Shown in pieces: positions 5,450 through 5,826 of a DNA stretch of 5,826 bases (its first letter is position 1; the number at the start of each line of letters is the position of its first letter). The DNA is taken from NCBI GenBank assembly GCA_020697635.1, contig JAEHCT010000097.1:1-5826 (forward strand). Direction: 5' to 3'. A program made the position numbers and the translations under genes. The notes under the pieces are model-generated. The model was not told where the DNA came from. It did not search any database and saw only the letters and a program-made list of their open reading frames with translations. Source of the DNA: Candidatus Bathyarchaeota archaeon (GTDB lineage: Archaea > Thermoproteota > Bathyarchaeia > TCS64).

Positions 5450-5730
5450 TGTGTAAGGGCCTCTTCTATGGCCTGCTTCTTGAAGCCTGAGATCAACTGT
5501 TCGTCGTCTACTATTATTATTGGGAAGGCGAGTGGGGCGTCTCTCTTCTTTAGTTCGGCGATGACCTCCTTCTGCTCGTCTTTGGTGATGTTGTCGACGT
5601 CCACGTACTCGTACGCCATTCCTCTGTCCTTGAGGAACTCCTTGGTCTTCTTGCACCAGCCGCAGGTGCTCAGCGTATACAGAAATAGTTTTGGTTTCTT
5701 GTTTTTTCCATCTACTTTGACTGGGTTCAT
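5446..5730 (-). CDS. Glutaredoxin-like thiol-disulfide oxidoreductase
   Basis: This small thioredoxin-fold protein exchanges electrons with disulfides. Its 94 residues show the first strand KLFLYTLST (14-22), the active site C23-G-W-C26 and the following helix KKTKEFLKDRG. The expected cis-proline is at P70 in LAFPIIIVDD, and the C-terminal GF-x-K segment (82-85) is followed by a helix. CGWC differs from the CPYC of classical glutaredoxins. The protein is more like the small archaeal and bacterial glutaredoxin/NrdH-type proteins that are often found beside FTR catalytic subunits. Its stop overlaps the FTR start by four bases, so the FTR enzyme is its likely reductant, and the pair would work without glutathione or NADPH thioredoxin reductase. 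The ATG at 5730 is the only reasonable start; a weak GGTTGTGA lies 4 bases upstream. Downstream targets are unknown from the sequence. Confidence 0.93.
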   Translation of the reverse strand: MNPVKVDGKNKKPKLFLYTLSTCGWCKKTKEFLKDRGMAYEYVDVDNITKDEQKEVIAELKKRDAPLAFPIIIVDDEQLISGFKKQAIEEALTQ

Positions 5731-5742
5731 GAATTCACAACC

Positions 5743-5758
5743 ATTAATTTAAGTTAAT
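5743..5758. repeat. 16-base near-perfect palindrome in the divergent promoter upstream of the glutaredoxin gene
   Basis: ATTAATTTAAGTTAAT is symmetrical except for one mismatched pair (5748/5753). It sits 13 bases before the glutaredoxin ATG, around the transcription start predicted for that gene, and about 25 bases before the possible plus-strand start at 5784. It could be an operator, a two-way TATA element, or simply AT-rich promoter sequence. Confidence 0.35.
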
Positions 5759-5772
5759 TATCAGATGGAAGT

Positions 5773-5780
5773 CTATAAAG
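5773..5780 (-). promoter_or_regulatory. TATA box of the glutaredoxin-FTR operon
   Basis: Minus-strand CTTTATAG fits archaeal box A. A start about 26 bases downstream falls near 5750, giving a leader of about 20 bases before the ATG at 5730, enough for the weak ribosome binding site GGTTGTGA. This is the best-placed TATA element for the redox operon. Confidence 0.5.
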
Positions 5781-5783
5781 TAA

Positions 5784-5826
5784 ATGGTCAGGCTAGGCTC
5801 TCGCTTCGACATCTCCCCAGTTAAAT
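5784..5826 (+). CDS. Possible start of a plus-strand gene (cut by right edge)
   Basis: From the ATG at 5784 the frame stays open to the window end and encodes MVRLGSRFDISPVK. Codon choice (AGG, GGC, TTC, GAC, ATC, TCC) fits the neighbouring genes. An upstream TTAATTA (5754-5760) is about 26 bases before the ATG, the right place for a leaderless start and for a promoter divergent from the glutaredoxin gene. Fourteen residues are too few to name a product. The competing reading is a minus-strand gene whose last ten codons end at the TAG at 5793-5795 (ending WGDVEARA). The window cannot decide between them. Confidence 0.4.
   Translation, partial: MVRLGSRFDISPVK

Noticed and set aside
5450..5656. 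N-terminal extension of the FTR frame upstream of the GTG at 5449
   Set aside because: The extension is an Arg/Gln-rich out-of-frame reading of the glutaredoxin gene; the FTR family N-terminus starts at the GTG.
5360..5752. Plus-strand 130-codon frame opposite the FTR and glutaredoxin genes
   Set aside because: It is Ser/Leu/Phe-rich antisense sequence of two well-supported minus-strand genes.
5744..5812. Minus-strand 22-codon frame after GGGGAG upstream of the glutaredoxin gene
   Set aside because: It is too short, its last codons run through the palindrome at 5743-5758, and GGGGAG directly abuts the ATG with no spacing.
5781..5826. tRNA or other RNA gene at the right edge
   Set aside because: CTTCGAC looks faintly like a T-loop, but the flanking five-base arms do not pair and no other tRNA arms are visible.

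Overview
This 5.8 kb window comes from an archaeon. The strongest evidence is a minus-strand gene for TATA-binding protein followed by a gene for the winged-helix/Fe-S transcription factor TFE-beta (the RPC34-like subunit), and a signal peptidase with the archaeal Ser/His arrangement. Boxes of the form TTTAAATA and TTTATA stand in front of most transcription units, and leaders are very short. TFE-beta is mainly a gene of the TACK/Asgard side of the archaea and is absent from most Euryarchaeota. GC-rich coding with many AGG and ATA codons would suit a Bathyarchaeia-like or other TACK lineage, but the exact lineage is inference and I would not name a genus.

Layout. (1) Bases 1-1778, minus strand: a four-gene cluster in the order unknown 108-residue protein, TBP, TFE-beta, signal peptidase I (cut by the left edge). 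Gaps are 28, 12 and 16 bases, so this is very likely one operon read from a promoter near 1808-1825. (2) Bases 1779-1840: a short AT-rich divergent promoter with two TATA-like boxes that also form an inverted repeat. (3) Bases 1841-4447, plus strand: a large M14-family zinc carboxypeptidase with a C-terminal glutamine-amidotransferase-like domain. Its start codon is uncertain. (4) Bases 4496-4912, plus strand: a small protein with a zinc ribbon joined to a YbjQ-type domain. (5) Bases 5730-4913, minus strand: a glutaredoxin-like protein translationally coupled (GTGA overlap) to a ferredoxin:thioredoxin-reductase catalytic subunit fused to a rubredoxin-like zinc/iron ribbon. This unit is convergent with the YbjQ gene, and the two stop codons touch with no base between them. 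(6) Bases 5731-5783: an AT-rich, probably divergent promoter. A possible new plus-strand gene begins at 5784 and runs off the right edge.

How the genes work together. TBP and TFE-beta are both components of the archaeal RNA polymerase pre-initiation complex, so their shared operon is functionally sensible. The leading unknown gene and the trailing signal peptidase have no obvious link to transcription. The glutaredoxin/FTR pair looks like a self-contained thiol redox relay: reduced ferredoxin (or the fused rubredoxin domain) to the Fe-S disulfide reductase, then to the glutaredoxin, then to target disulfides. The carboxypeptidase and YbjQ genes show no clear pathway link to either.

There are no tRNA, rRNA, CRISPR, insertion-sequence or phage features. 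I see no clearly new system. The items most worth checking are the symmetrical TATA arrangement in front of the TBP operon, the unknown protein leading that operon, the FTR-rubredoxin fusion with its glutaredoxin partner, and the zero-spacing convergent junction with a stem-loop.
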